Shown one piece after another: positions 33,163-41,907 of a stretch of DNA of 64,000 bases. Position numbers and translations under genes: made by a program. Position 1 is the stretch's first letter. Each line of letters starts with the position of its first letter. The notes beneath the pieces were generated by a model, which saw only the letters and a list, made by a program, of their open reading frames with translations, was not told the DNA's origin and searched no databases. The stretch is from Flavisericum labens (lineage in GTDB: Bacteria > Bacteroidota > Bacteroidia > Flavobacteriales > Flavobacteriaceae), in the NCBI RefSeq assembly GCF_045446075.1, contig NZ_JBJJBQ010000011.1, positions 42,841 through 106,840 of the forward strand, read 5' to 3'.

Positions 33163-33594
33163 TTATTCTTCTTCGTTGACTGTCTCATTAACGGTTTCTT
33201 CGTCACTCAAACTTTCTAGAATATTGTGCTTTTGAAGCAAGTTATACCATTGCAAAACTTTTTTTATGTCGCTGGCATATACTCTATCTTCATCATAATC
33301 TGGCAACACGTCAAAAAAGTATTCTTCAAGTTTGTCTTTTCCGTCTTTAGGTTTCACACTAGTTGGCTCGCCGTTTTCCTTTTCTTTTATCTTTTCGAAA
33401 ACTTTTCTTAGAGGCACTTCTTCTGTTAATGTGTAAATGGCAATTTCACTTAAAACACTAACGTTATTTTGTACACTAACCGAAATACGTTTATTATCAA
33501 TTAAAGATTCGGCTACAAAACCGGCACGTGTTTGGGTTATTAATTTGTATAATCCAGGTTTTCCTGAAATTGAAATGACTTTATCTAAACTCAT
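33163..33594 (-). CDS. DUF5606 family protein
   Basis: This 143-residue protein matches a conserved Bacteroidota family (DUF5606). The N-terminal segment reads LDKVISISGKPGLYKLITQ and VAESLIDNKRISVSVQNNVSVLSEIAIYT. A conserved YDEDRVYASDIKKVLQWYNLL follows, and the tail is acidic and low in complexity (SDEETVNETVNEEE). The molecular role is unknown. It lies downstream of the peptide deformylase gene on the same strand (54 bp gap), probably in one transcript with it. Confidence 0.8.
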   Translation of the reverse strand: MSLDKVISISGKPGLYKLITQTRAGFVAESLIDNKRISVSVQNNVSVLSEIAIYTLTEEVPLRKVFEKIKEKENGEPTSVKPKDGKDKLEEYFFDVLPDYDEDRVYASDIKKVLQWYNLLQKHNILESLSDEETVNETVNEEE

Positions 33595-33648
33595 AAATTA
33601 TTTTTTGAAAGGCACAAATATCAACTGTTTATTAATGTTGTGCAAATA

Positions 33649-34239
33649 TTATCTTTTCTTTTTCATGGCAGGAAAACGCATCCTGTAATCCACTTTTATC
33701 TTTCCTTTTGAAATGTTGTTCAACCTTCCTTTTATCAATCGTTTTTTTAAACTTGAAAGTTTGTCTGTAAACAAAACACCTTCTATATGATCGTACTCGT
33801 GTTGAATTACTCTTGCTATTATCCCATCAAAAGTTTCACGTTTTTTTTCAAAATTTTCGTCTACGTACTCGATAGTAATGTTTGGCTTTCTAAACACATC
33901 TTCCCTAACATCTGGAATGCTCAAACAGCCTTCGTTAAATACCCATTCTTCGCCTTCTTCCTCAACAATAGTTGCGTTAATGAATACGCGTTTAAAACCG
34001 TTTAGAGCCTCTTGCTGTTCTTCAGAAAGCTCTTCATCTTCTGAAAACGGCGTAGTATCAACCACAAATAACCTAATTGGCAAACCAATTTGAGGTGCTG
34101 CTAGTCCAACGCCATAAGCGTTATACATGGTTTCGTACATGTTTTCTATTAACTCGCTAAGTTTTGGATAATCTTCATTTATATCGGCACCAACTTTTTT
34201 TAACACTGGGTCGCCGTAAGCTACTATGGGTAAAATCAT
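33649..34239 (-). CDS. def: Peptide deformylase
   Basis: This 196-residue metalloprotease removes the N-formyl group from new proteins. All three family motifs are present: GVGLAAPQIGL, EGCLSIPD (metal Cys) and QHEYDHIEG (metal histidines and catalytic Glu). Gene order ruvX-def-DUF5606 on the minus strand is usual in flavobacteria. A TAnnTTTG box lies 20 bp upstream of the ATG. Confidence 0.97.
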   Translation of the reverse strand: MILPIVAYGDPVLKKVGADINEDYPKLSELIENMYETMYNAYGVGLAAPQIGLPIRLFVVDTTPFSEDEELSEEQQEALNGFKRVFINATIVEEEGEEWVFNEGCLSIPDVREDVFRKPNITIEYVDENFEKKRETFDGIIARVIQHEYDHIEGVLFTDKLSSLKKRLIKGRLNNISKGKIKVDYRMRFPAMKKKR

Positions 34240-34258
34240 GCTTTATTTATTAGAAATG

Positions 34259-34266
34259 CAAAAATA
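34259..34266 (-). promoter_or_regulatory. -7 promoter box for def
   Basis: On the minus strand TATTTTTG matches TAnnTTTG and ends 19 bp before the def ATG. An inverted repeat TTTTGCA/TGCAAAA (about 34280-34304) lies just upstream. No convincing -33 box is present. Confidence 0.5.
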
Positions 34267-34316
34267 CAACTCTTATCATTTTTGCATCGCACTTTAGTGC
34301 AAAATTATTACAATGT

Positions 34317-34727
34317 TTATTTGGAATACAAATAACTTTGAAGGATTAGCGTAGCACTAATTTCGTCAATTAGTGCTTTATTTTGGCGCTCTTTCTTTTT
34401 TAGCCCACTGTCTATCATGGTTTGGAATGCCATTTTTGACGTAAATCGTTCATCAATCCTTTTTATTGGAATTTCAGGGAACGTTTTTTGAAGTTTATCT
34501 ATAAACGGTTTGATATATTGCTCGCTTTCTGAAGCTGTATTATCCATTTGTTTAGGCTCGCCAATTAAAAACAATTCAACAGACTCTTTGGATAGATAAT
34601 CTTTTAAAAAAACAAATAGTTTTCTGGTATCTACCGTTGTTAAACCCGATGCAATAATCTGTAATTCGTCGGTTACGGCAATACCCGTCCGTTTAGTTCC
34701 AAAATCCAATGCTAAAACACGTGCCAT
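34317..34727 (-). CDS. ruvX: Holliday junction resolvase-like RuvX/YqgF
   Basis: This 136-residue RNase H-fold nuclease is of the YqgF family, implicated in rRNA 5'-end processing and recombination. It opens ARVLALDFGTKRTGIAVTD (first catalytic Asp). VELFLIGEPKQMDN and PIKRIDERFTSKMA follow, and then DEISATLILQSYL with the last acidic residues. Length is normal. It lies 77 bp upstream of def. Confidence 0.94.
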   Translation of the reverse strand: MARVLALDFGTKRTGIAVTDELQIIASGLTTVDTRKLFVFLKDYLSKESVELFLIGEPKQMDNTASESEQYIKPFIDKLQKTFPEIPIKRIDERFTSKMAFQTMIDSGLKKKERQNKALIDEISATLILQSYLYSK

Positions 34728-34766
34728 TTTTATCTTTCTGCAAAGGTAGCATTTATAAATTGCAAC

Positions 34767-34795
34767 AAAAAAAGCTGTCCTTTTCAGACAGCCTT
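34767..34795 (-). terminator. Terminator after the small secreted protein gene
   Basis: On the minus strand GCTGTC and GACAGC (plus-strand arms 34787-34792 and 34774-34779) form a stem followed by TTTTTTT. It lies about 44 bp after the stop at 34839. Confidence 0.75.
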
Positions 34796-34838
34796 TCTAC
34801 ACAAAATTTAACCTTAAATATTAATCTCGAATTTATTA

Positions 34839-35123
34839 TTATCCTTTTACCGCTTTATTTATTTTAGGAAAAACCAAGCTAATATTACCAACCTTTCTCT
34901 TACGGTTTAAATAGATTCTGATATCGCTTGATGAACGAGCAATACTTTCTTTAAGCTCAGTAGCATCAATTAATAATATATCTTTTTCGTTAGTTATATT
35001 ATCGTTGTTTTCAACAGTTACAGTTTTAACAACTTCAATATTCTCTACTTTACCAGTGCTTTGAGCGTTACCCAAAGAAACTGTTAGTAAAGAAACTATT
35101 AGTATGTAAAAATTTGTTTTCAT
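34839..35123 (-). CDS. Small secreted protein of unknown function
   Basis: This 94-residue protein starts at ATG 35123 (MKTNFYILIVSLLTVSLGNAQS); the in-frame upstream extension starts inside the promoter and is rejected. A signal peptide of about 20 residues ends at GNAQ. The mature protein of about 75 residues is basic near the C-terminus (YLNRKRKVGNISLVFPKINKAVKG). No family is recognised. It has its own good promoter (35147-35180), a strong terminator, and three upstream TTTTACCG repeats, which points to specific regulation. Confidence 0.65.
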   Translation of the reverse strand: MKTNFYILIVSLLTVSLGNAQSTGKVENIEVVKTVTVENNDNITNEKDILLIDATELKESIARSSSDIRIYLNRKRKVGNISLVFPKINKAVKG

Positions 35124-35146
35124 CTGTTTATCACTGTTTGATGATT

Positions 35147-35180
35147 CAAATATATATCCAGACCATGGCTTAAACACAAA
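35147..35180 (-). promoter_or_regulatory. Promoter of the small secreted protein gene
   Basis: On the minus strand a -33 TTTG (plus-strand CAAA 35177-35180) and a -7 TATATTTG (plus-strand 35147-35154) are separated by 22 bp. The ATG follows 23 bp later. Confidence 0.65.
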
Positions 35181-35229
35181 AAAATAGTTGTACTCCAGCG
35201 AATTTTCGATGATAAGAGAAGCTACCTAT

Positions 35230-35295
35230 TTTTACCGATAAATAGTTTAAAGACCAATTTTACCGACCAAATACATGTTTTTCGGTATTTTACCG
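35230..35295. promoter_or_regulatory. Three TTTTACCG direct repeats in the divergent promoter region
   Basis: TTTTACCG occurs at 35230-35237, 35258-35265 and 35288-35295, all in the same orientation, 28 and 30 bp apart. The block lies 50-115 bp upstream of the promoter for the small secreted protein and 130-195 bp upstream of the dapD -7 box. It is a likely activator site, possibly of LytTR type. The rest of the 35124-35449 spacer shows only the two promoters. Confidence 0.5.
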
Positions 35296-35424
35296 GTACT
35301 TAGCACAGACCAAAAGACAAAATGCACAATTCAACCTTTAAAAAACATCGCAAAAAATGAGTGCTTTTGGTATTAATCGAGTTATTATTGGGTTTAATTA
35401 TTCCCCAATTAAAATCTTACCTAT

Positions 35425-35432
35425 TATATTTG
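35425..35432 (+). promoter_or_regulatory. -7 promoter box for dapD
   Basis: TATATTTG matches TAnnTTTG and lies 17 bp before the dapD ATG. I do not see a good -33 element. Confidence 0.45.
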
Positions 35433-35449
35433 CTAAAAATTAAATTTAG

Positions 35450-36265
35450 ATGTCAGAATTACAACAAATCATAGAAAATGCGTGGGATAATAGAGACCTG
35501 CTGAAGGAGAAAAGTACAACTGATGCTATACGCAAAGTAGTAGATTTACTGGATAAAGGTGAATTACGGGTTGCTGAGCCTACCGATGACGGATGGCAGG
35601 TTAACGAATGGGTGAAAAAAGGTGTTGTACTTTATTTCCCAATCCAAAAGATGGAAACTATTGAATGTGGACCTTTAGAGTTTCATGACAAAATTCCTTT
35701 AAAAACGGGTTATAAAGAAAAAGGAATCAGAGTTGTACCGCATGCGGTAGCTAGGCACGGCGCTTACATCTCTCCGGGAACTATTTTGATGCCCAGTTAT
35801 GTAAATATTGGGGCCTATGTAGATGAAGGTACTATGGTAGATACTTGGGCAACTGTTGGTAGTTGTGCTCAAATTGGCAAAAATGTTCACCTTTCTGGTG
35901 GTGTTGGCATCGGTGGTGTATTGGAGCCTTTACAAGCTGCCCCAGTCATTATTGAAGACAATGTTTTTGTTGGGTCACGTTGCATTGTTGTTGAAGGCGT
36001 ACACGTTGAAACCGAAGCTGTTTTAGGCGCAGGTGTGGTATTGACGATGAGTACAAAAATTATTGATGTAACCGGCAACAAACCTGTTGAATACCGGGGC
36101 AAAGTACCAGCGAGATCAGTAGTGATTCCTGGAAGCTACTCTAAAGAATTCCCTTCTGGGAACTACAACGTACCTTGCGCCCTTATTATTGGTAAGCGTA
36201 AAGAAAGTACTAACAAAAAAACATCGCTTAACGACGCCCTTCGTGAGCATGATGTAGCGGTGTAA
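35450..36265 (+). CDS. dapD: Tetrahydrodipicolinate N-succinyltransferase
   Basis: This 271-residue enzyme transfers succinyl from succinyl-CoA to tetrahydrodipicolinate in the lysine/diaminopimelate pathway. The N-terminal helical domain is followed by a left-handed beta-helix of hexapeptide repeats (GTILMPSYVNIGAYVDEGTMVDTWATVGSCAQIGKNVHLSGGVGIGGVLEP). It ends with the conserved VPARSVVIPGS and CALIIGKRKESTNKKTSLNDALR. Family length is normal. The following glycosyltransferase gene starts 4 bp after its stop. Confidence 0.97.
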   Translation: MSELQQIIENAWDNRDLLKEKSTTDAIRKVVDLLDKGELRVAEPTDDGWQVNEWVKKGVVLYFPIQKMETIECGPLEFHDKIPLKTGYKEKGIRVVPHAVARHGAYISPGTILMPSYVNIGAYVDEGTMVDTWATVGSCAQIGKNVHLSGGVGIGGVLEPLQAAPVIIEDNVFVGSRCIVVEGVHVETEAVLGAGVVLTMSTKIIDVTGNKPVEYRGKVPARSVVIPGSYSKEFPSGNYNVPCALIIGKRKESTNKKTSLNDALREHDVAV

Positions 36266-36269
36266 GTAA

Positions 36270-37316
36270 GTGAAGATACTTGTTATACAACAAAAAATGA
36301 TTGGCGATGTGCTTACAAGCAGTGTTCTGTTTGAAGCACTTCGTCATAAATTTCCTAATGCCCAACTACACTACTTAATTAACGAGCATACTTACCCTGT
36401 AGTACAGAACAATCCATTTATAGACCATTTTGTTTTTTTTACCAAAGAGGCAGAAACCAGCAAAAAACAGCTGTTCAAATTGGCAACAAAGGTTAAAAGT
36501 TCTAACTATGAAATTGTTATTGATGTTTACTCTAAACTATCAAGCAACTTAATAACTTTTCTTTCTGGCGCCAAAACCAAAATTTCCTATTACAAAAAAT
36601 ACACTACTTTTTTTTATAATTACAACGTAAAAAGAAAAAAGGCTTCTGACAGTCTAGCTATTGAGAATAGACTGCAACTGTTAAAACCTTTAGGAATTGA
36701 AGCATCATGCTTAAAACCAAAAATATACCTAACTGATATTGAAATAAAACAAAGTCAACAGTTTTTATTAAACTTCGGCATAAATCTAAGCAAACCTATT
36801 TATATGGTTGGCGTTTTAGGTAGTGGTAAAAACAAAACTTACCCTCCAAAATATATGGCCAATGTCATTGATACTATTTATGTTCAAACCGATGGTCAAA
36901 TTTTATTTAATTACATACCTAATCAAAAACAGGAAGCCGAAGAAATCTTAAATCTTTGTAAAGAAAAAACTAAATCAGCTATTTATTTCAATGTTTTCGG
37001 CAATAACTTGAGGCAATTTCTAGCTATAACTCAACACTGCAAAGCTCTAATCGGGAATGAAGGTGGTGCTATAAACATGGCCAAAGCTTTAAATGTTCCA
37101 ACATTTGCCATTTTCTCACCTTGGATTGACAAAGAGACTTGGGGTTTGTTTGAAAATGACAACAATATCAGCGTTCACTTAAAAGATTTTAAACCTGATA
37201 TTTACGACAAACCTGAAAGAGCTTTTAAAAAGGAAAGCAATAACATATACCAACTTTTCACGCCTCATTTGTTCGAGAAAAAGCTAATTGATTTTTTAAA
37301 ACGACTTAGGGATTAA
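36270..37316 (+). CDS. Glycosyltransferase family 9 (heptosyltransferase-like)
   Basis: This 348-residue protein starts with GTG 36270, 4 bp after dapD. The N-terminus KILVIQQKMIGDVLTSSVLFEALRHKFPNAQLHYLI is typical of ADP-heptose:LPS heptosyltransferases. The C-terminal half has ALIGNEGGAINMAKALNVPTFAIFSPW, corresponding to the donor-binding region (usually GNDSGPMHLA), here with E and G substituted. Role: add a sugar to lipopolysaccharide core. It opens the glycan cluster running to 43 kb. Confidence 0.88.
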   Translation: MKILVIQQKMIGDVLTSSVLFEALRHKFPNAQLHYLINEHTYPVVQNNPFIDHFVFFTKEAETSKKQLFKLATKVKSSNYEIVIDVYSKLSSNLITFLSGAKTKISYYKKYTTFFYNYNVKRKKASDSLAIENRLQLLKPLGIEASCLKPKIYLTDIEIKQSQQFLLNFGINLSKPIYMVGVLGSGKNKTYPPKYMANVIDTIYVQTDGQILFNYIPNQKQEAEEILNLCKEKTKSAIYFNVFGNNLRQFLAITQHCKALIGNEGGAINMAKALNVPTFAIFSPWIDKETWGLFENDNNISVHLKDFKPDIYDKPERAFKKESNNIYQLFTPHLFEKKLIDFLKRLRD

Positions 37317-38138
37317 TCACTTTTTGACAATTCCAAAAGGCGTGTAAATTGATTTATATACTCGAGTTTTCCTCCTAATATCTTTATTAACCTTTAAAGC
37401 CTCAATATTTTTATACGGTCGTTCGTGGTATAAATGCAAACAAATGGCACTGTATCTAATTTGTATGAATTTAACGCCATAATTTATTAATCGCTCACCC
37501 AACTCACGATCCTCACCTCCGTATTGCATACGCTCATCAAATCCATTTACCTCAATAATATTGTTTTTCCAACCGGAAACATTCATACCATCAAAAGTTG
37601 CCTTAGTTGGGGTAAAAGTGTTTAAAAACCATGCTTTAAGGCCAGTTGCTGTTAGTTTATTAGTTTTAAAAGTCTTTTTTACTCCGCGTTTTAACAACCA
37701 ATTCAAATTAAAGCATAGCTGGGCTTCAATATCTTCTTTTGTAATACTAGTGGAAATCAGCTCTGGCAACTTAAAATACCCCCCCGACAAAAAGCAATTT
37801 TCTTTTTTCATTCTTAAATGGGTAGAAACAAAATCTTTTCTCGGAATGCAGTCGCCATCAGTAAAAATTAAATAATCGGATTTAGCTACTTGAATGGCTT
37901 TGTTTAAAATTTTTGTCTTTTGGAAACCATTGTCCTCCTGCCAAATATGAACAATTTTCAAATCTACTGAAGCCTTAAACGAATCAATAAGTTGTTTTGT
38001 ACCTACAGTAGACCCATCATCAGCTATAATAATTTCGTAATTCTTTTCCGTTTGAATGGCATACCCCCATAGCACTTTTTTCAACCATATAGGTTGGTTG
38101 TATGTACTAATAATTACCGAAGCTTTTAATGTATCCAT
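37317..38138 (-). CDS. Glycosyltransferase family 2
   Basis: This is 273 residues from ATG 38138 (MDTLKASVIISTYNQP); the open frame extends further upstream but overlaps the divergent gene and shows no homology-like pattern. GT-A motifs: VIISTYNQPIWL, IIIADDGSTVGTKQL, YLIFTDGDCIPRKDF (DxD-like), and INGFDERM-type VNGFDERMQYGGEDRELGERL. It resembles chondroitin/GalNAc-type GT2 enzymes with a C-terminal galactosyltransferase-like acceptor region. It is divergent from the next GT2 gene (43 bp apart) and tail-to-tail with the GT9 gene. Confidence 0.88.
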   Translation of the reverse strand: MDTLKASVIISTYNQPIWLKKVLWGYAIQTEKNYEIIIADDGSTVGTKQLIDSFKASVDLKIVHIWQEDNGFQKTKILNKAIQVAKSDYLIFTDGDCIPRKDFVSTHLRMKKENCFLSGGYFKLPELISTSITKEDIEAQLCFNLNWLLKRGVKKTFKTNKLTATGLKAWFLNTFTPTKATFDGMNVSGWKNNIIEVNGFDERMQYGGEDRELGERLINYGVKFIQIRYSAICLHLYHERPYKNIEALKVNKDIRRKTRVYKSIYTPFGIVKK

Positions 38139-38181
38139 TGAAACAAAAATAGCTATTTTTGCCAAACAAAGGCTTACTACA

Positions 38182-38943
38182 ATGATTAAACTATCTGGAG
38201 TAATCATCACATATAATGAGGAAAGAAACATTGAAAAATGTTTACAGTCATTGGTGCCCATTGTTGATGAAATTGTCGTTGTTGATTCATTTTCCACAGA
38301 TAGCACCAAGGAGATTTGTAAAAGGTACAATACAACATTTATTGAACAGAAATTTTTAGGTTATATCGAGCAAAAAAACTTTGCTCTCAACCAGGCCAAA
38401 TATGATTATATCGTCTCTCTTGATGGCGATGAAGCACTCTCGGAAAAACTTCAAAAATCTATTAACGAACTTAAAAAAGATTGGAAATCCGAAGGGTATT
38501 ATGCCAATCGATTTAATAATTTTTGTGGCCAATGGATTAAACATTCTGACTGGTATCCCAATAAAAAATTACGCGTTTTTGATAGAAGAAAAGCGCAATG
38601 GAAAGGCATTAACCCTCATGACAACGTGATTTTGAACAACCCTAACAACAAGATAGGGTATTTAAAGGGGGACATTCTACATTGGACGTACCAAACTTAT
38701 TCTGAATTCAACTTAAAAACCGAGCATTTTTCATCAATTGCCGCCAAAGCCTATTACGACCTTGGTAAAAAAGCGACTATTTGGAAAATAATATTTAATC
38801 CAACTTGGGCCTTTTTTAAATCTTATATTTTAAAATTAGGCTTTTTAGATGGGCTTAACGGATTTATAATCTGCGTACAAACGGCTAATATCACATTTTT
38901 AAAATACACTAAATTACGTGAAATCTATCGTAAAAAAACCTAA
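38182..38943 (+). CDS. Glycosyltransferase family 2 (WaaE/LgtF-like)
   Basis: This is 253 residues from ATG 38182 (MIKLSGVIITYNEERNIEKCL); the upstream extension overlaps the divergent GT2 gene. The motifs DEIVVVDSFSTDSTKEIC, YDYIVSLDGDEALS, DWYPNKKLRVFDRRKAQWKG and HDNV are typical of beta-1,4-glucosyltransferases of lipooligosaccharide core (WaaE/KdtX/LgtF type). The C-terminal part holds an amphipathic membrane-contacting segment. Its stop overlaps the stop region of the convergent GT4 gene by 4 bp. Confidence 0.9.
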   Translation: MIKLSGVIITYNEERNIEKCLQSLVPIVDEIVVVDSFSTDSTKEICKRYNTTFIEQKFLGYIEQKNFALNQAKYDYIVSLDGDEALSEKLQKSINELKKDWKSEGYYANRFNNFCGQWIKHSDWYPNKKLRVFDRRKAQWKGINPHDNVILNNPNNKIGYLKGDILHWTYQTYSEFNLKTEHFSSIAAKAYYDLGKKATIWKIIFNPTWAFFKSYILKLGFLDGLNGFIICVQTANITFLKYTKLREIYRKKT

Positions 38944-39953
38944 CTTAAAAACAATTCGTCTATCGTTTTAGCACAATTTTCCCATGTATATGGCATTACG
39001 GTTTCTCTAACATTTACTTTCAACGAAAATGCCTTTTCAATCAACGGGAGCACTTCTTCGTAGCTGGCGTCAACATTAAATAAAAAACCGTTTTCACCGT
39101 GGTTAATCAAATCGGTACAATAGCCCGTTTTTGAAGCCACAGGTACGCAATTAGACATCATAGCTTCAAGCACTGGCACGGGGCCCCCTTCTAATAATGA
39201 TGGTGAAACAAAAACATCTATTTTACTATACATCTCTGGATATTTTTCGTATGGTATCTGCTTATGATATATAAAGTTAGGCAGGTTTTTTATATCCTGA
39301 AACCCATCATAGTTATCCCAATTTTGACCGATAAGATGAAACATTCTTTGTGGCATATTTTTGACGATATCGTAAATAAGTTTTGGGTTTTTCCTCACGT
39401 GAAAACTGGAACAAAAACCAACATCTCCATTACCGCGCTCATGACAACGAAAGAATTTTGAAGAGGTTCCAATATGCAACACTTTTAAAAGTTCGAGTTT
39501 CACTCCTATATTTGTTAAGTATTCTTTTATTTCAGAATTTAAACAAATAATATAATCGGCCTTATTTAAGCACCATACCACATGTGTTTTTGAATATTTT
39601 TTATCCCAATTTGGGTGCGTAAACATAACGATGTTTTTTTTATTTAGAATACTGGGTTTACTTCTAATACAGCGACAAAAATAGTTTTGGTAAATAAAAA
39701 AGTAGCCATCGGCATCGGGCAAATTACGCAGTTTATTATGGTAATGTGTTTTGGCGTTGAGTGAAGAGAAACGGGAAAGCCTGCGAACCTTTGCTCCAAA
39801 AATCCATTCTTTGTCCAGTTCGCGGGCAACAAAAACCACATCATTAATTCTTTTTGCTGCTTGCGCCATAAATTTCGTCACCAACATTGCCCATAAATAT
39901 TTCCACTTATGCACCAATGTAAAGTAAACCTTTTCTCTTAAATTGCCTTTCAT
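38940..39953 (-). CDS. Glycosyltransferase family 4
   Basis: This 337-residue GT-B enzyme has a donor-site signature near the C-terminus: IDVFVSPSLLEGGPVPVLEAMMSNCVPVASKTGYCTDLINHGENGFLFN (EGxxxxxxEAM motif). An internal VGFCSSFHVRKNPKLIYDIV marks the start of the second Rossmann domain. It follows the KdkA-like kinase gene by 12 bp on the same strand, so both probably act on the inner core. Confidence 0.88.
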   Translation of the reverse strand: MKGNLREKVYFTLVHKWKYLWAMLVTKFMAQAAKRINDVVFVARELDKEWIFGAKVRRLSRFSSLNAKTHYHNKLRNLPDADGYFFIYQNYFCRCIRSKPSILNKKNIVMFTHPNWDKKYSKTHVVWCLNKADYIICLNSEIKEYLTNIGVKLELLKVLHIGTSSKFFRCHERGNGDVGFCSSFHVRKNPKLIYDIVKNMPQRMFHLIGQNWDNYDGFQDIKNLPNFIYHKQIPYEKYPEMYSKIDVFVSPSLLEGGPVPVLEAMMSNCVPVASKTGYCTDLINHGENGFLFNVDASYEEVLPLIEKAFSLKVNVRETVMPYTWENCAKTIDELFLS

Positions 39954-39965
39954 TATAGATAAGTT

Positions 39966-40769
39966 TTACTGAATGGGAGGCCGACTTGGCCGCGATTTAT
40001 ACTTTTTCTTCCAAAATAAAACACGCTTTTTCAATCTTATTTTTTTATAAAATTGGTCTTGAAAATCTACTGTACTTTGCCACATTAAATTAAAAATCCG
40101 TTGTTCATCCTCACCCGAGCATTTTGCATACTCGTTGCTCATTACTTTAATCATCGGTTTATGGATGGTAAGTTTAGCAAAATTTTTAATTCGCGTTTCA
40201 AAATTCATTACTCCAAACACCATTCGGTTTAAATCTACCAATAAAAACTCATAGCCCTTTTCTTTTGTTCGATTGATTAGAGTGTTTCCCGGAGAATGAT
40301 CTAAAAAATTGACACCATTTTCGTGCAACTTAAATGTAAATCTGGTGAATGCTCGTAAAATAGCCTCGTGGTCAGGAATACTAAAATCCGTAGTAAGTTC
40401 TCGATATGTCAAATCACAATCTATTAACTCACTAACATAATAACTTTTTTTAAACAACAAAGTAGTTGTATTTAGTTGATATGCCACTGGTTTTGGGGTT
40501 TTTATGCCTAAATCCAATAATTTAGTCGCATATTCAAAAGACCGTTGCGCCTTAGACTTTCTAAAAAACCGATATACAATTTGATTTATAACATTAGGAA
40601 CCTTAAAAGATTTTATGGTATGTTTTTCGCCACCAATCTCCACAATTTTAATAACGTTACGCTCAGCTGCCCCTAATACTTCCTTATGTAGGTCGAAGTT
40701 GCTAATAGCATGTTTAACCTCATTTGATTTTAATTTATATCCCGCAGATATCACCAACCTTTCACTCAC
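39966..40769 (-). CDS. LPS core kinase, KdkA/WaaP-like
   Basis: This 267-residue kinase-fold protein starts with GTG 40769. N-lobe: HTIKSFKVPN with the beta3 lysine. Catalytic loop: LHENGVNFLDHSPGNTLI (Asp and Asn five residues apart). The metal-binding DFG equivalent is LLVDLNRMVF. This matches Kdo/heptose kinases that phosphorylate inner-core LPS. It is paired with a GT4 gene, 12 bp downstream. A 207-bp intergenic region separates it from the divergent GT2 gene at 40977. Confidence 0.86.
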   Translation of the reverse strand: MSERLVISAGYKLKSNEVKHAISNFDLHKEVLGAAERNVIKIVEIGGEKHTIKSFKVPNVINQIVYRFFRKSKAQRSFEYATKLLDLGIKTPKPVAYQLNTTTLLFKKSYYVSELIDCDLTYRELTTDFSIPDHEAILRAFTRFTFKLHENGVNFLDHSPGNTLINRTKEKGYEFLLVDLNRMVFGVMNFETRIKNFAKLTIHKPMIKVMSNEYAKCSGEDEQRIFNLMWQSTVDFQDQFYKKIRLKKRVLFWKKKYKSRPSRPPIQ

Positions 40770-40924
40770 GATACTGTAAATTGTTTATTTTTAACCGAAT
40801 CAACAATCATCTACTTAATTGCTGTTTTTTCAACAAAACACTTAATTCATCACAAATATATCCAAATAAAAAGTAAACCAAAGCATCCCCAAAAATTCTT
40901 AGATAATGAATAGCACGATTTTGA

Positions 40925-40956
40925 TTTGCTTTATCAATTACCAACCTGTATTTTTG
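40925..40956 (+). promoter_or_regulatory. Promoter of the GT2-GT4-Sua5 unit
   Basis: TTTG (40925-40928) and TATTTTTG (40949-40956) are 20 bp apart, fitting the Bacteroidota -33/-7 pattern; the ATG is at 40977. Confidence 0.65.
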
Positions 40957-40976
40957 ACCGGTAACACGTCAAGTAT

Positions 40977-41903
40977 ATGAACGATATTTCAGCCGTAATT
41001 ATAAACTATAATTCCTCTAGTTTTACTATCAATTGTATAAAATCTATTTTAACAAATACTTCAGATGAAATTTCATTTGAAATTATCGTGGTTGATAATG
41101 CTTCTACAATTAAAGATTTTCAAACACTAAAAGTGGCGATAGACACTCTGAATCTGTCTAATTTAAAATTGATAAGGAGTCGTTACAACACTGGATTTGG
41201 TGGAGGAAACATGTATGGCGTTCAATATGCTAATGGAAAACATTATGCCTTCATAAACAACGATACAATTTTACAAAACGACTGTCTTAGCATTATTTTA
41301 CAATTTTTCAAAAAGAATAATAACGCAGCTATATGTTGTCCCCAACAATACAATGAACATAACGAAGTCCAAAAATCGTTCGACCATTTTTTAAGTTTAA
41401 AAAGGGAACTCTTTGGAAGAACTCTTTTAGAAAAAACCAACCCTAAAAAATACCCAAAGCGACAAAAAATTTACAAAACCCCTTTAAAAGTGCAGAGTGT
41501 TCCTGGTTCTTTTTTGGTTGTAAAAGCCCAACAATTTCATAAAGTCGGAGGCTTCGACACCAATATATTTCTTTATTACGAGGAAACCGATTTGAGCTAT
41601 CGAATATCTAAAAATTCTGAAAATGGCGATTCCTATTTAGTTCCTGAAGCTAAGTTCACTCATTTTAAAGGGCAAAGTACCGAAAAAAGTTTTGCCATAA
41701 AAAAGGAACTGAAAATTTCGTTATTATATGTTTTAAGGAAAAATTCAGGATATTTGGCGTATCAAATTTTAAGATGGTGGCTTACATTAAAGTTCTTGTT
41801 AAAATCATTAATCAAACCAAAAAGTTTTCCACTATTCATATTATTTTTAAGAGGCGCTCCTATAAGTGTTTCTTTAAAACAAAAACAAGTTATTACAGAC
41901 TAG
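40977..41903 (+). CDS. Glycosyltransferase family 2 (rhamnosyltransferase-like)
   Basis: This 308-residue protein has GT-A motifs ISAVIINYNSSSFT, EIIVVDNASTIKDFQ, IRSRYNTGFGGGNMYGVQYA, YAFINNDTIL (DxD-like NND) and VGGFDTNIFLYYEETDLSYRI. This resembles dTDP-rhamnose-type GT2 enzymes of O-antigen or core synthesis. The C-terminus has a hydrophobic/basic tail that may contact the membrane. The GT4 gene follows 4 bp after its stop. Confidence 0.9.
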   Translation: MNDISAVIINYNSSSFTINCIKSILTNTSDEISFEIIVVDNASTIKDFQTLKVAIDTLNLSNLKLIRSRYNTGFGGGNMYGVQYANGKHYAFINNDTILQNDCLSIILQFFKKNNNAAICCPQQYNEHNEVQKSFDHFLSLKRELFGRTLLEKTNPKKYPKRQKIYKTPLKVQSVPGSFLVVKAQQFHKVGGFDTNIFLYYEETDLSYRISKNSENGDSYLVPEAKFTHFKGQSTEKSFAIKKELKISLLYVLRKNSGYLAYQILRWWLTLKFLLKSLIKPKSFPLFILFLRGAPISVSLKQKQVITD

Positions 41904-41907
41904 AGGC

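Noticed and set aside
38056..38330. Overlapping long N-termini of the two divergent GT2 genes
   Set aside because: Both extensions lack the GT2 start motif. ATG 38138 and ATG 38182 begin directly before VIISTYN and VIITYNE, leaving a normal 43-bp divergent spacer.
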